A stretch of 64,000 bases of DNA from Qipengyuania pacifica. Lineage in GTDB: Bacteria; Pseudomonadota; Alphaproteobacteria; Sphingomonadales; Sphingomonadaceae. Shown one piece after another: positions 36,820 to 45,997 of this stretch (position 1 is its first letter; each line of letters opens with the position of its first letter). The stretch spans positions 227,800 through 291,799 of the forward strand of contig NZ_JAHWXO010000005.1 of NCBI RefSeq assembly GCF_019857205.1, in the 5' to 3' direction. Under the pieces are notes generated by a model. The model made no database searches. It had not been told where the DNA came from and saw only the letters and a list, made by a program, of their open reading frames with translations. A program made the translations under genes and the position numbers.

Positions 36820-37751
36820 TTCGACCACTCCGGATATTTTTCTGCCCAGACGGGCGCTTCCTTCGCCATGTGCGCTTCGCATGATCCGCGTGCGAGATCG
36901 CGGACGCGGCCCATGTAGCTGGCCCGTTCCTGCACGCTGATCACGCCGCGCGCCTGCAAGAGGTTGAAGATGTGGCTCGCCTCTACCGCCTGCTCGTAAG
37001 CGGCGATCGGCACTTCATTCGCGAGCGCATTCCTGCACTCGGCCTCGGCTTTGTTGAACAGGTCGAACAGCGCGCCGGTTTCGGCGACTTCGAAGTTCCA
37101 TTTCGACATCTGCTTCTCGTTTTCGAGAAACACGTCGCCGTAGGAAACGAGTCTTTCGCGTCCTACCGCTTCGTTACTTGAGGACGTGCCCCCATTAAAG
37201 TTGAGATCATAGACGTTGTCGACGCCCTGGATGTACATGGCAAGCCGTTCGAGCCCGTAGGTCAGCTCGCCCGCCACCGGCTTGCAATCGAAGCCGCCCA
37301 TCTGCTGGAAATAGGTGAACTGGGTAACTTCCATCCCGTCGCACCAGACCTCCCAGCCCAGCCCCCATGCGCCCAGCGTCGGGCTTTCCCAGTCGTCCTC
37401 GACGAAGCGGATGTCGTGTTTCAGCGGATCGATGCCGATCACTTCAAGGCTCTTGAGATAGAGATCCTGAATGTCGGGCGGGCTCGGCTTCAGGATCACC
37501 TGATACTGGTAGTAATGCTGCAGCCGGTTCGGATTCTCGCCATAGCGACCATCGGTCGGGCGGCGGCAGGGCTGCACGAAGGCGGCGTTCCACGGTTCGG
37601 GCCCCAGCGCGCGCAATGTGGTCGCCGTATGGAAGGTCCCGGCGCCCATGCGCATGTCGTAGGGCTGGAGGATGAGGCACCCCTGTGCACTCCAGAAATC
37701 GTGGAGGGCGAGGATCATGTCCTGGAAGGAATTCTGCGGATTGCGGTCCAT
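36816..37751 (-). CDS. glyQ: glycyl-tRNA synthetase alpha subunit
   Basis: Catalytic class II subunit of 311 residues. The start was set at ATG 37751 ([13 protein letters not shown]); a TTG four codons upstream is less likely. Motifs include [40 protein letters not shown] and the [17 protein letters not shown] stretch. It is translationally coupled to glyS. Confidence 0.96.
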   Translation of the reverse strand: MDRNPQNSFQDMILALHDFWSAQGCLILQPYDMRMGAGTFHTATTLRALGPEPWNAAFVQPCRRPTDGRYGENPNRLQHYYQYQVILKPSPPDIQDLYLKSLEVIGIDPLKHDIRFVEDDWESPTLGAWGLGWEVWCDGMEVTQFTYFQQMGGFDCKPVAGELTYGLERLAMYIQGVDNVYDLNFNGGTSSSNEAVGRERLVSYGDVFLENEKQMSKWNFEVAETGALFDLFNKAEAECRNALANEVPIAAYEQAVEASHIFNLLQARGVISVQERASYMGRVRDLARGSCEAHMAKEAPVWAEKYPEWSK

Positions 37752-37889
37752 GGCGCGGGGCAATGGCGCAAGCGCGAAAATGCGTCAATGCCACAGCGTC
37801 GCGCCTTCGGTGCCTTTCGCGTGCGGGTTGCTTTGCAAGAGGCCGTGCCGCCCGCTATCCCTGTGTCAATCAACAGGGAATCACATAAT

Positions 37890-38816
37890 ATGAAACGCCT
37901 TACTTCGGGCCCGCTGTCGGGCTGCCTTCTGTCGCTTGCACTTCTGCTGCAGGGGTGTGCCGCTCATTCGGAGGAAAATGTTGCCACCGCGCCCGTGGCG
38001 GATGGGCGGACAGGCGATGGCCCGGGCCTGTGGAAGGTGGCGGATGAGGATACGACGATCTATCTGTTCGGCACGGTTCACGCCCTGCCCGATAGCGTCG
38101 ACTGGTATCAGGGACCGATCGAAAGCGCGCTTGCGGAAACGCAGGAACTGGTGACGGAAATTCCGAGCTCCGAAACGCAGGACCCGGCATCGCAGCAGAT
38201 GGTGATGTCCAAGGCGATCCTGCCGGCAGATCAGTCGCTGCGCGAAATGCTCAGCGATAGCGACCGCACCACATACGAAGCGGCGCTGACCAAGCTGGAC
38301 ATGCCGCCCGCAGCGTTCGACCGTTTCGAACCGTGGTTTGCCGGAATGACGCTGTCGGTGCTGCCGTTGATAAAGGCCGGGTACAGCGCCGAAAGCGGCG
38401 TGGAAGCCAAGCTGGAGCAGCTCGCCCCAGCCTCGGCCGCTCGCGGAGCGCTGGAAACCATGGAATGGCAGATCGGTCTGTTCGATTCCCTGCCCAAGGA
38501 ATCCCAGACGGCCTTTCTCATGGTGTCGGCGGAAAATATCGATCGCATCGTGCCGATGATGGACAGCATGGTCGCCGAATGGCTCGCCGGCGATGCCGAC
38601 GGGCTGGCCGAGCTGATGAACGAAGGCCTGACCGATCCGGCGCTGGCGGATGCCCTGCTCTACAAACGCAACGAAAACTGGGCCGAGTGGATCAATACCC
38701 GCCTCGAGCGTCCTGGTACCGTGTTCATCGCGGTTGGCGCGGGGCACCTTGCAGGTCAAAAAAGCGTGCAGGATTACCTGACACAGCGAGGTCTGACCGT
38801 TGAGCGCGTACAGTAA
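37890..38816 (+). CDS. TraB/GumN family lipoprotein, copy 1
   Basis: Secreted or outer-membrane-anchored protein of 308 residues. The signal sequence ends in a lipobox-like LLQGC (Gln at -2 is unusual). TraB/GumN motifs: YLFGTVHALP near residue 72, a central helical region, and VGAGHLAGQKSV near the C-terminus. Eukaryotic and Tiki-like relatives are metalloproteases, but bacterial function is not established. It is 23 bases upstream of a paralogue in the same direction. Confidence 0.85.
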   Translation: MKRLTSGPLSGCLLSLALLLQGCAAHSEENVATAPVADGRTGDGPGLWKVADEDTTIYLFGTVHALPDSVDWYQGPIESALAETQELVTEIPSSETQDPASQQMVMSKAILPADQSLREMLSDSDRTTYEAALTKLDMPPAAFDRFEPWFAGMTLSVLPLIKAGYSAESGVEAKLEQLAPASAARGALETMEWQIGLFDSLPKESQTAFLMVSAENIDRIVPMMDSMVAEWLAGDADGLAELMNEGLTDPALADALLYKRNENWAEWINTRLERPGTVFIAVGAGHLAGQKSVQDYLTQRGLTVERVQ

Positions 38817-38839
38817 CGTTCGAGCATAGCGGGTTTTTC

Positions 38840-39727
38840 GTGAAACGCGGCTTCCTCACGTCCATTTGCCTCGCGCTGTCCGTGCTGATCGCGGCATGCG
38901 GTTCGCAACCGGATATCGGCAAAGCGGAGGGACCGCACCCGGCCCTGTGGGAAATCGTGAATGGCTCCGGCTCGGTGGAAGGCTGGATGTTCGGGACCAT
39001 TCACGCCCTTCCCGACGGCACCAAATGGCGTTCGCCCAGACTGGCCGAGGTTATCGACAACGCCGATACGCTGGTGGTCGAGGTCGCCAATCTGGAGGAC
39101 GGTGCGGAACTGTCCCGGCTGTTCGGCGAGATGGCATTCGATCAGCCGACCGGCCCTTTGGAAAATCGCATCGACCCGGAATTTCGTGACGAGTTCGGAA
39201 CGCTGCTGGCGAAGGCAAAAGTCCGGCGCAACCATTTCGATTCGATGGAAAGTTGGGCGGCCGCTCTGGCACTGTCTCAGGTGGCGCAGTCCAATAAGTC
39301 GCAGAATGGTGCCGATCGCGCGCTACTGACCGCCTTTGACGGACGCGAAATCGTGGAATTGGAGGGGGCGCGAAAACAGCTGGCGATCTTCGACAGGCTT
39401 CCCGAATCCGAGCAGCGCGACCTGCTGAATGCCGTGCTTGAGGAATCGAGCGAGTATGGCGATGGCCGGGGCGCTCTCGCCGAAGCCTGGCTTGCCGGCG
39501 ATCTAGACCAGCTGACTCACCTGACACGACGCGGGGTTCTGGCCGATCCAGAACTCGAGAAAGCCCTGCTGCACGACCGTAATGCGAGCTGGGCGGCACA
39601 GATCGAGAATTTGCTGTCTGCCGAAGAAAAACCGTTGATCGCGGTTGGCGCCGGGCACCTTCTGGGCGAAGGCGGCCTGCCGGCATTATTGCAGGAACGC
39701 GGCTATACCGTCAGGCGAATCGAATAG
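38840..39727 (+). CDS. TraB/GumN family lipoprotein, copy 2
   Basis: A 295-residue paralogue of the preceding gene, starting at GTG 38840. It has a clear lipobox (VLIAACGS), MFGTIHALPDGTKW and AVGAGHLLGEGG in the same places as copy 1, but the central region has diverged. The tandem pair probably arose by duplication and is cotranscribed. The two conserved G-x-H segments are the putative metal sites of the Tiki/TraB fold. Confidence 0.85.
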   Translation: MKRGFLTSICLALSVLIAACGSQPDIGKAEGPHPALWEIVNGSGSVEGWMFGTIHALPDGTKWRSPRLAEVIDNADTLVVEVANLEDGAELSRLFGEMAFDQPTGPLENRIDPEFRDEFGTLLAKAKVRRNHFDSMESWAAALALSQVAQSNKSQNGADRALLTAFDGREIVELEGARKQLAIFDRLPESEQRDLLNAVLEESSEYGDGRGALAEAWLAGDLDQLTHLTRRGVLADPELEKALLHDRNASWAAQIENLLSAEEKPLIAVGAGHLLGEGGLPALLQERGYTVRRIE

Positions 39728-39852
39728 CCGGACAGGCCGGTTAAGGCTTGCCTTTCCCCCGCTTCGTGCTATCGGCGCGCCCTTCGGCACCATGGTCATC
39801 CCTGGAGGTGTGGTGGACCGAGCAACCAATATGCATTCGAAAGGTATGTGAC

Positions 39853-40536
39853 ATGAGCGACGCTCTGACCCTGCCGGCCGAGGCGCGCGAACGGGCTGGC
39901 AAGGGAGCCTCCCGTCAACTGCGCCGCGATGGCCGCGTCCCCGCCGTGATTTACGGCGGCAAGGAAGAACCCACCCTGATCCATGTTGAAGCCAAGGAGC
40001 TGATCAAGCAGCTCGACAGCGGCCACTTCATGAATTCGATCGTCGAAATCGAACTGGGCGGCAAGAAATTCCGCACACTTCCCAAGGACGTAGCGCTTCA
40101 CCCGGTCACAGACCGTCCGGAACATGCCGACTTCCTGCGCCTCTCGAAGGGCGCCAAGGTCGAAGTCCAGGTTCCGGTTGTCTTCACGCATGAAGAAGCC
40201 TCGCCGGGCCTAAAGAAGGGCGGCGTGCTCAACATCGTCCGCCACGAGCTTGAACTTGTCTGCGATGCCGACAAGATCCCGAGCGAAATCGAAATCGACG
40301 TCACCGGCAAGGAAGTCGGCGATTCGATCCACATCAGCGAAGTCGCACTGCCGGCAGGCAGCGAAAGCGCGATCACGGATCGCGATTTCACCATCGCTAC
40401 GCTCGTTGCTCCTTCGGCTCTCAAGAAGTCCGAAGGCGATACGACCAGCGCCGACGCAGCCGATGTTCCTGCAACCGAGCAGGACGCTGGCGAAGGCGAC
40501 GAAGAGAATACCGAGGAAGAAGGCGGCGAGGACTAA
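39853..40536 (+). CDS. rplY: 50S ribosomal protein L25/Ctc
   Basis: 5S rRNA-binding ribosomal protein of the long Ctc type, 227 residues. The L25 domain is N-terminal ([26 protein letters not shown]), followed by the TL5 beta domain, and it ends in an acidic tail ([14 protein letters not shown]). The ATG at 39853 has GAAAGG upstream; the frame open before it is not conserved. It precedes pth, the usual order. Confidence 0.94.
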   Translation: MSDALTLPAEARERAGKGASRQLRRDGRVPAVIYGGKEEPTLIHVEAKELIKQLDSGHFMNSIVEIELGGKKFRTLPKDVALHPVTDRPEHADFLRLSKGAKVEVQVPVVFTHEEASPGLKKGGVLNIVRHELELVCDADKIPSEIEIDVTGKEVGDSIHISEVALPAGSESAITDRDFTIATLVAPSALKKSEGDTTSADAADVPATEQDAGEGDEENTEEEGGED

Positions 40537-40566
40537 TCCTTCCGCCCTTACCAGGGTTTTACGAAG

Positions 40567-40600
40567 CGCCGGTCCCGCAAGGGGCCGGCGTTTTGCTTTT
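40567..40600 (+). terminator. intrinsic terminator after rplY
   Basis: CGCCGGTCCC-GCAA-GGGGCCGGCG stem-loop followed by TTTTGCTTTT. It lies between rplY and pth and would end or attenuate rplY transcription. Confidence 0.85.
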
Positions 40601-40626
40601 GAGGTGAGCGAAGCTAGAGGAGCCGC

Positions 40627-41190
40627 ATGCAGATCTGGACAGGCCTAGGAAATCCCGGACCGCAATATGCGATGAACCGGCACAATGTCGGTTTCATGGC
40701 CGTGGACGTGATCGCCGACATGTATGATTTCGGCCCCGTTCAGAAGAAATTTTCCGGGTGGGTACAGGAGGGACGGATCGGGTCCGAGAAGATTCTGCTT
40801 CTGAAGCCCGCCACCTTCATGAACGAGAGCGGCCGTGCTGCAGGCGAGGCATTGCGGTTTTACAAGCTGGAGCCCGATGCACTCACAGTCTTTCACGATG
40901 AACTCGATCTGGCACCGTTCAAGGTAAAGGTCCGGGTCGGTGGCGGCCTGGCAGGCCATAACGGCCTCAAATCGATCAATCAGCACCTGGGCCCCGACTT
41001 CCGCCGTGTACGAATCGGCATCGGTCATCCCGGCACCAAAGAGCGCGTCCATGGCCACGTACTGGGCAATTACGCGAAATCTGAAATGGATCCGCTGACC
41101 GACATGCTTGCCGGAATCGCCGCCGAAGCCAAGTGGCTCGCCGCAGGCGATGACGCACGCTTCATGAGCGATCTCGCCTTGCGGATCTGA
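40627..41190 (+). CDS. pth: peptidyl-tRNA hydrolase
   Basis: Releases peptides from prematurely dropped peptidyl-tRNA. The 187-residue protein has the catalytic His in MNRHNVGFMAVD, KPATFMNESG, the Asp in FHDELDLAPFK, and GGGLAGHNGLKSI. Full length for the Pth1 family. It follows the rplY terminator, so it may have its own promoter or depend on read-through. Confidence 0.95.
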   Translation: MQIWTGLGNPGPQYAMNRHNVGFMAVDVIADMYDFGPVQKKFSGWVQEGRIGSEKILLLKPATFMNESGRAAGEALRFYKLEPDALTVFHDELDLAPFKVKVRVGGGLAGHNGLKSINQHLGPDFRRVRIGIGHPGTKERVHGHVLGNYAKSEMDPLTDMLAGIAAEAKWLAAGDDARFMSDLALRI

Positions 41191-41304
41191 CTAACTTACG
41201 CTGCGCTGCAATAAACTGTCCCGGCAAGAGACAGCTTGAAGCCGGCAGTCGATTTTCGTCCTCTAAACGCTAGTCCCCAATCAAGATCGTTCAGGGATTT
41301 CATC

Positions 41305-41529
41305 ATGCGCTTAGTTCAGACGGCTCTCCTTTCCGCTACCTTGCTTGCCTCGGCCACGTCGGCAGCAGCCATGACCCGTCCGCCTAGCGATACGGGTGGC
41401 AGCAGCAGCAGCAGCGGTGGGACGTCCGTGCCAGAACCCGGCGCGCTCGCGATGATGGGAACCGGCGTTGCGGGCTATGGCGCGGCCGTCGCGCTCTACC
41501 GCCGCAAGAAGCGCAACGAAAAGCGCTGA
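41305..41529 (+). CDS. small PEP-CTERM protein
   Basis: A 74-residue exported protein. The start was set at ATG 41305 (MRLVQTALL), giving a signal peptide (about residues 1-22, ending TSAAA). A Ser/Gly linker then leads into a C-terminal sorting signal: VPEP, a hydrophobic stretch (GALAMMGTGVAGYGAAVAL) and a basic tail (YRRKKRNEKR). This is the PEP-CTERM tripartite signal processed by exosortase. The mature domain is almost absent, only about 25 residues. The exosortase is not in this window. Confidence 0.8.
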   Translation: MRLVQTALLSATLLASATSAAAMTRPPSDTGGSSSSSGGTSVPEPGALAMMGTGVAGYGAAVALYRRKKRNEKR

Positions 41530-41665
41530 GACATTTGGCGGTTCCGCTATGGGACCGCAAAGGCAGCGACTATCTGGCCGGTCGGCTCAGACTTTTTCAC
41601 GATCCTGATGACGCGCTGGCCAATTGGGCCATGCCGCGGCATCATGGCTGTGAAGGAGACCAGTC

Positions 41666-42661
41666 ATGACCGATCTTACTCGCCGAACCTTGCTCGCGGG
41701 CGCCGCGGCAACGGGCGCGCTAGCCGCTACGGCCTCGTTCGCTCAGGACGATAAGCTAGACACCCTTCCTGATCTGACCGGGCAGGCAATCCTGATTACC
41801 GGGACCTCGTCCGGCTTCGGCCGGCGGGCGAGCGAACTGTTTGCCCGTACCGGCGCCACGGTCTTCGCTACCATGCGCAATACGCCGCGGCCCGAAGCGG
41901 ATGAATTGCAGCAATTGGCGCGCGACGAAGGTCTGGATATCCGGGTATTGCGGCTCGACGTTCTGCTCGACGATGAGGTTGCGGAAGCGATTGCGACAGC
42001 AGAGCGAGAAATTGGACGCGGGATCGACGTTCTGGTCAATAATGCCGGTGTCGGCATTACGGGCCCTGTCGAGGTTCAGGACATGGAGGCAACCAAGCTC
42101 GCTTTCGATACCAATGTGCTTGGTTATCACCGGCTTGTCCGCGCTGTCCTACCCGGAATGCGTGCGCGCAAACAGGGTCATATCTTTGCTGTTTCAAGCC
42201 AGCTCGGCCGGGTAATGGTCCCCTATTCCGGGCACTATTCCGCAACGAAGTTCGCGGTCGAAGCCATGTTCGAGCAGCTAGCCTACGAACTGGTACCGCA
42301 TAATATCGGCGTCACGATAATCGAGCCGGGCGGCTATCCGACAAAGGTTTGGGTCAACCGAAATCGATATTCGCAGGACCTCAAGAATCGCGCGTCTCAA
42401 ATTCATCTCGATGGCTACCCGCAAATCGTCGCGACCATGGGAACTGAGGACGGATCGGGACGCCAAGCAGATCCGATGGACGTCCCACGCGCCATGGCCA
42501 GGGTGCTTGCCATGGCGCCAGGCACTCGCCCCGTGCGCCTGCCAGTCAGTGCGGGAAGCATTCCGCAAGTCGCGATCAACGAGGTTTGCGCCGAGACCCA
42601 GGTCGGGTGGTTGGGGGAAAGCGGCTACGGCCCGCTGATCAAGGCCGTCCACAACGTCTGA
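41666..42661 (+). CDS. SDR oxidoreductase with Tat signal
   Basis: Short-chain dehydrogenase of 331 residues with a twin-arginine leader (LTRRTLLAGAAATG, Arg 6-7; cleavage likely after SFAQ). The Rossmann motif is TGTSSGFG (45-52), followed by NNAGVG, and the catalytic YxxxK is in YSATKFAVEA. An exported NAD(P)-binding enzyme must either carry a tightly bound cofactor loaded before Tat export or act otherwise. Substrate is unknown. AAGGAG lies upstream. Confidence 0.85.
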   Translation: MTDLTRRTLLAGAAATGALAATASFAQDDKLDTLPDLTGQAILITGTSSGFGRRASELFARTGATVFATMRNTPRPEADELQQLARDEGLDIRVLRLDVLLDDEVAEAIATAEREIGRGIDVLVNNAGVGITGPVEVQDMEATKLAFDTNVLGYHRLVRAVLPGMRARKQGHIFAVSSQLGRVMVPYSGHYSATKFAVEAMFEQLAYELVPHNIGVTIIEPGGYPTKVWVNRNRYSQDLKNRASQIHLDGYPQIVATMGTEDGSGRQADPMDVPRAMARVLAMAPGTRPVRLPVSAGSIPQVAINEVCAETQVGWLGESGYGPLIKAVHNV

Positions 42662-42725
42662 CGCTATGGCAATTCGTGTGGGGTGCGGCTAAGGCGCGCG
42701 CCACACACTATATCCGGAGTTTCTG

Positions 42726-43826
42726 ATGGGTTTCCGCTGCGGGATCGTCGGCCTGCCGAATGTCGGCAAGTCCACCCTGTTCAATGCACTGACCGAGACG
42801 CAGGCTGCGCAAGCTGCGAACTATCCGTTTTGCACGATCGAACCGAATGTCGGCCAGGTGTCTGTCCCTGATGAGCGGCTCGAGAAAATCGCCGGGATAG
42901 CCAAATCGGCCAAGACTATTCCAACCCAGCTGGCCTTCGTCGACATCGCCGGTCTGGTGAAAGGTGCGAGCAAGGGTGAAGGTCTGGGCAACCAGTTCCT
43001 CGGCAATATCCGTGAAGTAGATGCGATCGTTCACGTGCTGCGCTGCTTCGAGGATGACGACATCCAGCATGTAGCCAACAAGGTGGACCCCCTCGCAGAT
43101 GCCGAGGTGGTCGAGACTGAATTGCTGCTCGCTGATCTGGAGAGCTTGGAGAAGCGCGTGCCGGCAGCGGCCAAGCGTGCCACTGGCGGCGACAAGGAAG
43201 CCAAGCTGATGGCCAGCGTGCTGGGCCAGGCGCTGGAACTGCTGAAAGATGGCAAACCAGCCCGCCTCACCGAACCGAAGGATGAGGAAGAGGCGCGGGT
43301 TTTCCGTCAGGCTCAATTGTTGACTGCCAAGCCCGTCCTCTACGTGTGCAACGTCGCGGAAGAAGATGCTGCGAAAGGAAACGCGCTTTCGGAACAGGTG
43401 TTCGCCAAAGCCGCTGCCGAAGGCGCTGAAGCCGTCGTGGTATCAGCAGCCATCGAAAGCGAACTGGTCGGCATGCCGGAAGAGGACCGCGCAGAATATC
43501 TCGCCGAACTCGGACTCGTGGAATCGGGTCTCAGCCGTGTGATCAAGGCAGGGTACAAGCTGCTCGGCCTGCAGACCTTCTTTACAGCCGGCCCGAAGGA
43601 ATCACGCGCATGGACATTCCCGGCCGGCGCCAAGGCTCCGCAGGCGGCCGGTGAAATCCATACCGATTTCGAGCGCGGCTTTATTCGTGCTGAAACAATT
43701 GCGTACGATGACTACGTCGCTCTCGGTGGCGAAAGCGGTGCGCGCGAAGCGGGCAAGCTGCGGCAGGAGGGCAAGGAATACCTTGTGCAGGACGGCGACG
43801 TCATGCTTTTCAAATTCAACGTCTGA
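42726..43826 (+). CDS. ychF: redox-regulated ATPase YchF
   Basis: OBG-like P-loop ATPase of 366 residues, bound to ribosomes and implicated in oxidative stress. G1 is GLPNVGKSTLFNAL, switch/G3 is DIAGLVKGASKGEGLG, and the C-terminal TGS-like domain ends in VQDGDVMLFKFNV. It is followed at 8 bases by the phosphodiesterase gene. Confidence 0.96.
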   Translation: MGFRCGIVGLPNVGKSTLFNALTETQAAQAANYPFCTIEPNVGQVSVPDERLEKIAGIAKSAKTIPTQLAFVDIAGLVKGASKGEGLGNQFLGNIREVDAIVHVLRCFEDDDIQHVANKVDPLADAEVVETELLLADLESLEKRVPAAAKRATGGDKEAKLMASVLGQALELLKDGKPARLTEPKDEEEARVFRQAQLLTAKPVLYVCNVAEEDAAKGNALSEQVFAKAAAEGAEAVVVSAAIESELVGMPEEDRAEYLAELGLVESGLSRVIKAGYKLLGLQTFFTAGPKESRAWTFPAGAKAPQAAGEIHTDFERGFIRAETIAYDDYVALGGESGAREAGKLRQEGKEYLVQDGDVMLFKFNV

Positions 43827-43834
43827 GAACACCA

Positions 43835-45097
43835 ATGAACCGGATCGCTGCCGCCCTCGCCCTTGGTCTTGCCGCAATTACGAGCGGCTGCGCTACCTAT
43901 ACCGGCGAGCCCGTCGCAAGCGCGGCTATCGAACAGCGTGATCCGGTCACCATTCTCATCGCGATAGATGGATTTCATCCCAGCTATCTGGATCGCGGCT
44001 TGACACCCACCCTTTCCCGTCTGGCGGCGGATGGCGTCACTGCGCCGATGCGACCGTCCTTTCCCAGCAAGACATTTCCCAACCACTGGACGCTGGTAAC
44101 GGGTCTCGTCCCCGACCATCATGGCATTATCGCCAACAAGATGGAGGATAAGAGCAGGCCCGGTGAAACCTTTACGATGGCAACGGTCGATCCTTACTGG
44201 TGGAGCGAGGCCAAGCCGATCTGGGTGGAAGCGGAAGAGGCAGGGATCCGCAGTGCTGCCATGTTCTGGCCCGGCTCGGCGGTCCCCTGGGGCGGCACCG
44301 CGGTTCGCTACGGCCCCGTCACGGATGGCGAGATGGCGAGTGACTGGCAGGCTTTCAGCATGCAGGTTTCGAATACCCAACGGGTCAATGCGGTGCTCGA
44401 CTGGTTGCGGCGTCCTGCCGACATTCGTCCCGAATTCGTGACCCTGTATTTCGACACCGTCGATAGCGCGGGCCATGATGGCGGTCCCGAAAGCGAAGAG
44501 GTGAACCGCGCACTCGCAGACGTGGACCAGCACATCGCAAATTTAGTTTCGGGCCTTCAAACCCTGAGGCAACCAGCCAATCTGGTCATCGTGTCCGATC
44601 ACGGCATGGCCGCAACAGGATCGGACAAAGTGGTCGTGCTGGCCGAAATCGTCGATCCGTCGCTCTATCGCCTGGTAGAAGGCGGCGCCTATGCCACGTT
44701 CGAGCCGACTGAAGGCAACACGGCTGCGCTGGAAGCTGCACTCTTGCGTGAGCACGAGCATATGGAATGCTGGCGCAAGGGGGATATGCCCGCCCGCTTC
44801 CAGTATGGCACCCACCGACGTATCCCACCTTATTTCTGTTTGCCGGATACAGGTTGGACCATCACTCCGACGGCGCCGGAAGGTAGCTGGCACGGCGGCA
44901 ATCACGGTTTCGATCCCAATTCGCCGGAGATGACGTCGCTATTCATCGTCAATGGTCCAGCCTTTCAGCACGGTACCACGCTCCCTGCTTTTCAGAATAC
45001 GGCTGTGACGCCGTTGCTTCGCCAGCTACTGGGCCTTCCTCAAGCAGCCAAAACTGACGGCGAACTGTCCGATGTGTCCGGGGCGCTGCTACCCTAA
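43835..45097 (+). CDS. ectonucleotide pyrophosphatase/phosphodiesterase-like lipoprotein
   Basis: Alkaline-phosphatase-superfamily enzyme of 420 residues, exported as a lipoprotein (signal ending AITSGCATY). The first metal Asp is in IAIDGFHPSYLD, and the nucleophile Thr is in SKTFPNHWTLVTG. Metal ligands follow in FDTVDSAGHDGG, VSDHGMA and GNHGFDPN. Members cleave nucleotide pyrophosphates or phosphodiesters in the periplasm. It starts 8 bases after ychF. Confidence 0.9.
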   Translation: MNRIAAALALGLAAITSGCATYTGEPVASAAIEQRDPVTILIAIDGFHPSYLDRGLTPTLSRLAADGVTAPMRPSFPSKTFPNHWTLVTGLVPDHHGIIANKMEDKSRPGETFTMATVDPYWWSEAKPIWVEAEEAGIRSAAMFWPGSAVPWGGTAVRYGPVTDGEMASDWQAFSMQVSNTQRVNAVLDWLRRPADIRPEFVTLYFDTVDSAGHDGGPESEEVNRALADVDQHIANLVSGLQTLRQPANLVIVSDHGMAATGSDKVVVLAEIVDPSLYRLVEGGAYATFEPTEGNTAALEAALLREHEHMECWRKGDMPARFQYGTHRRIPPYFCLPDTGWTITPTAPEGSWHGGNHGFDPNSPEMTSLFIVNGPAFQHGTTLPAFQNTAVTPLLRQLLGLPQAAKTDGELSDVSGALLP

Positions 45098-45163
45098 TTT
45101 AAGCACCATCCGGAACGAGCGTCCCATGTCCCCGTTGCCATGCAAAGGTAGTGGGGATGAAAC

Positions 45164-45961
45164 GTGGGTAGCAAGTCTTCTAAATTCAGCACATTGGTGC
45201 GCGTCGGCTACTTCAGTCGTGCCATCCTCTATTGCGTTCTCGGCCTGATCGCCCTGACCAGTGCCGGTCGGATCAGTCAGGGCACGAATGGCATCTTCGA
45301 CGCCATCGAAGAGTTTCCGTTGGGGCATGCCATCCTGTGGCTGATGGTGGTCGGCCTGTTGGCCTATGCCCTGTTTCGCTTCGCCTCGACCTTCTTCGAT
45401 ATCGAAAACCAAGGCAGCGACACCACGGGATGGGCGCATCGTATCGGCCATGCCGGTAGTGCCATCGGTCACCTTGCCCTGGCCTTCTCCGCATATCAGT
45501 TCGCGACTACCGGAAGCGACAATGGTGGCGGGGCGCAGGATGCAGCTTCGGGCATACTTTCCATGCAATTCGGCGGGGCAGCGCTCGGCCTACTAGGCAT
45601 TGCATTTTTCGCGACTGCTTTTTTTCAGGCGAAGAAGGCGGTGACCGGCAGTTTCATGAACCGGATCAGTCCTGCTGCTCCTTCACAAACACGCTTGCTC
45701 GGGGGCATCGGATACATCGCACGGGCTGTCGTGTTCCTCGTCATCGGGTGGTCGTTGCTCAAAGCCGGGTTCATGTCAGCCGGGGCAGGCCAGATTAAAA
45801 CGCTTGGCGACGCGGTCGCAGCCCTTGCCGGCGAAGGGATTGCCTTCACCCTTGTCGCGATAGGTGTCTTGGCGTTCGGGATATTCAGTCTGGTGCTCGC
45901 GAGGTATCGGACCATTCCCGAGATGAATTTGAACGGGCGCGTTCCCAAGTTTCGTTCGTGA
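45164..45961 (+). CDS. DUF1206 membrane protein
   Basis: A 265-residue inner-membrane protein with three repeated two-helix DUF1206 units (units beginning near VRVGYFSRAILY, AHRIGHAGSAIG and LGGIGYIARAVV). The GTG start at 45164 is 66 bases after the phosphodiesterase stop. Function is unknown. Confidence 0.86.
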   Translation: MGSKSSKFSTLVRVGYFSRAILYCVLGLIALTSAGRISQGTNGIFDAIEEFPLGHAILWLMVVGLLAYALFRFASTFFDIENQGSDTTGWAHRIGHAGSAIGHLALAFSAYQFATTGSDNGGGAQDAASGILSMQFGGAALGLLGIAFFATAFFQAKKAVTGSFMNRISPAAPSQTRLLGGIGYIARAVVFLVIGWSLLKAGFMSAGAGQIKTLGDAVAALAGEGIAFTLVAIGVLAFGIFSLVLARYRTIPEMNLNGRVPKFRS

Positions 45962-45969
45962 GTTGAATA

Positions 45970-45986
45970 ATACCCCCTAGGGGTAT
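45970..45986. promoter_or_regulatory. CsoR-family-type operator
   Basis: ATACCCC-CTA-GGGGTAT, 7-bp perfect arms, 12 bases before the start codon of the glutaredoxin-MauE gene. A/T-flanked G/C-tract dyads of this kind are bound by CsoR/RcnR/FrmR-type repressors (copper, nickel or formaldehyde/sulfur sensing). No such regulator is encoded in the window. Confidence 0.7.
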
Positions 45987-45997
45987 ACATTTCGATT

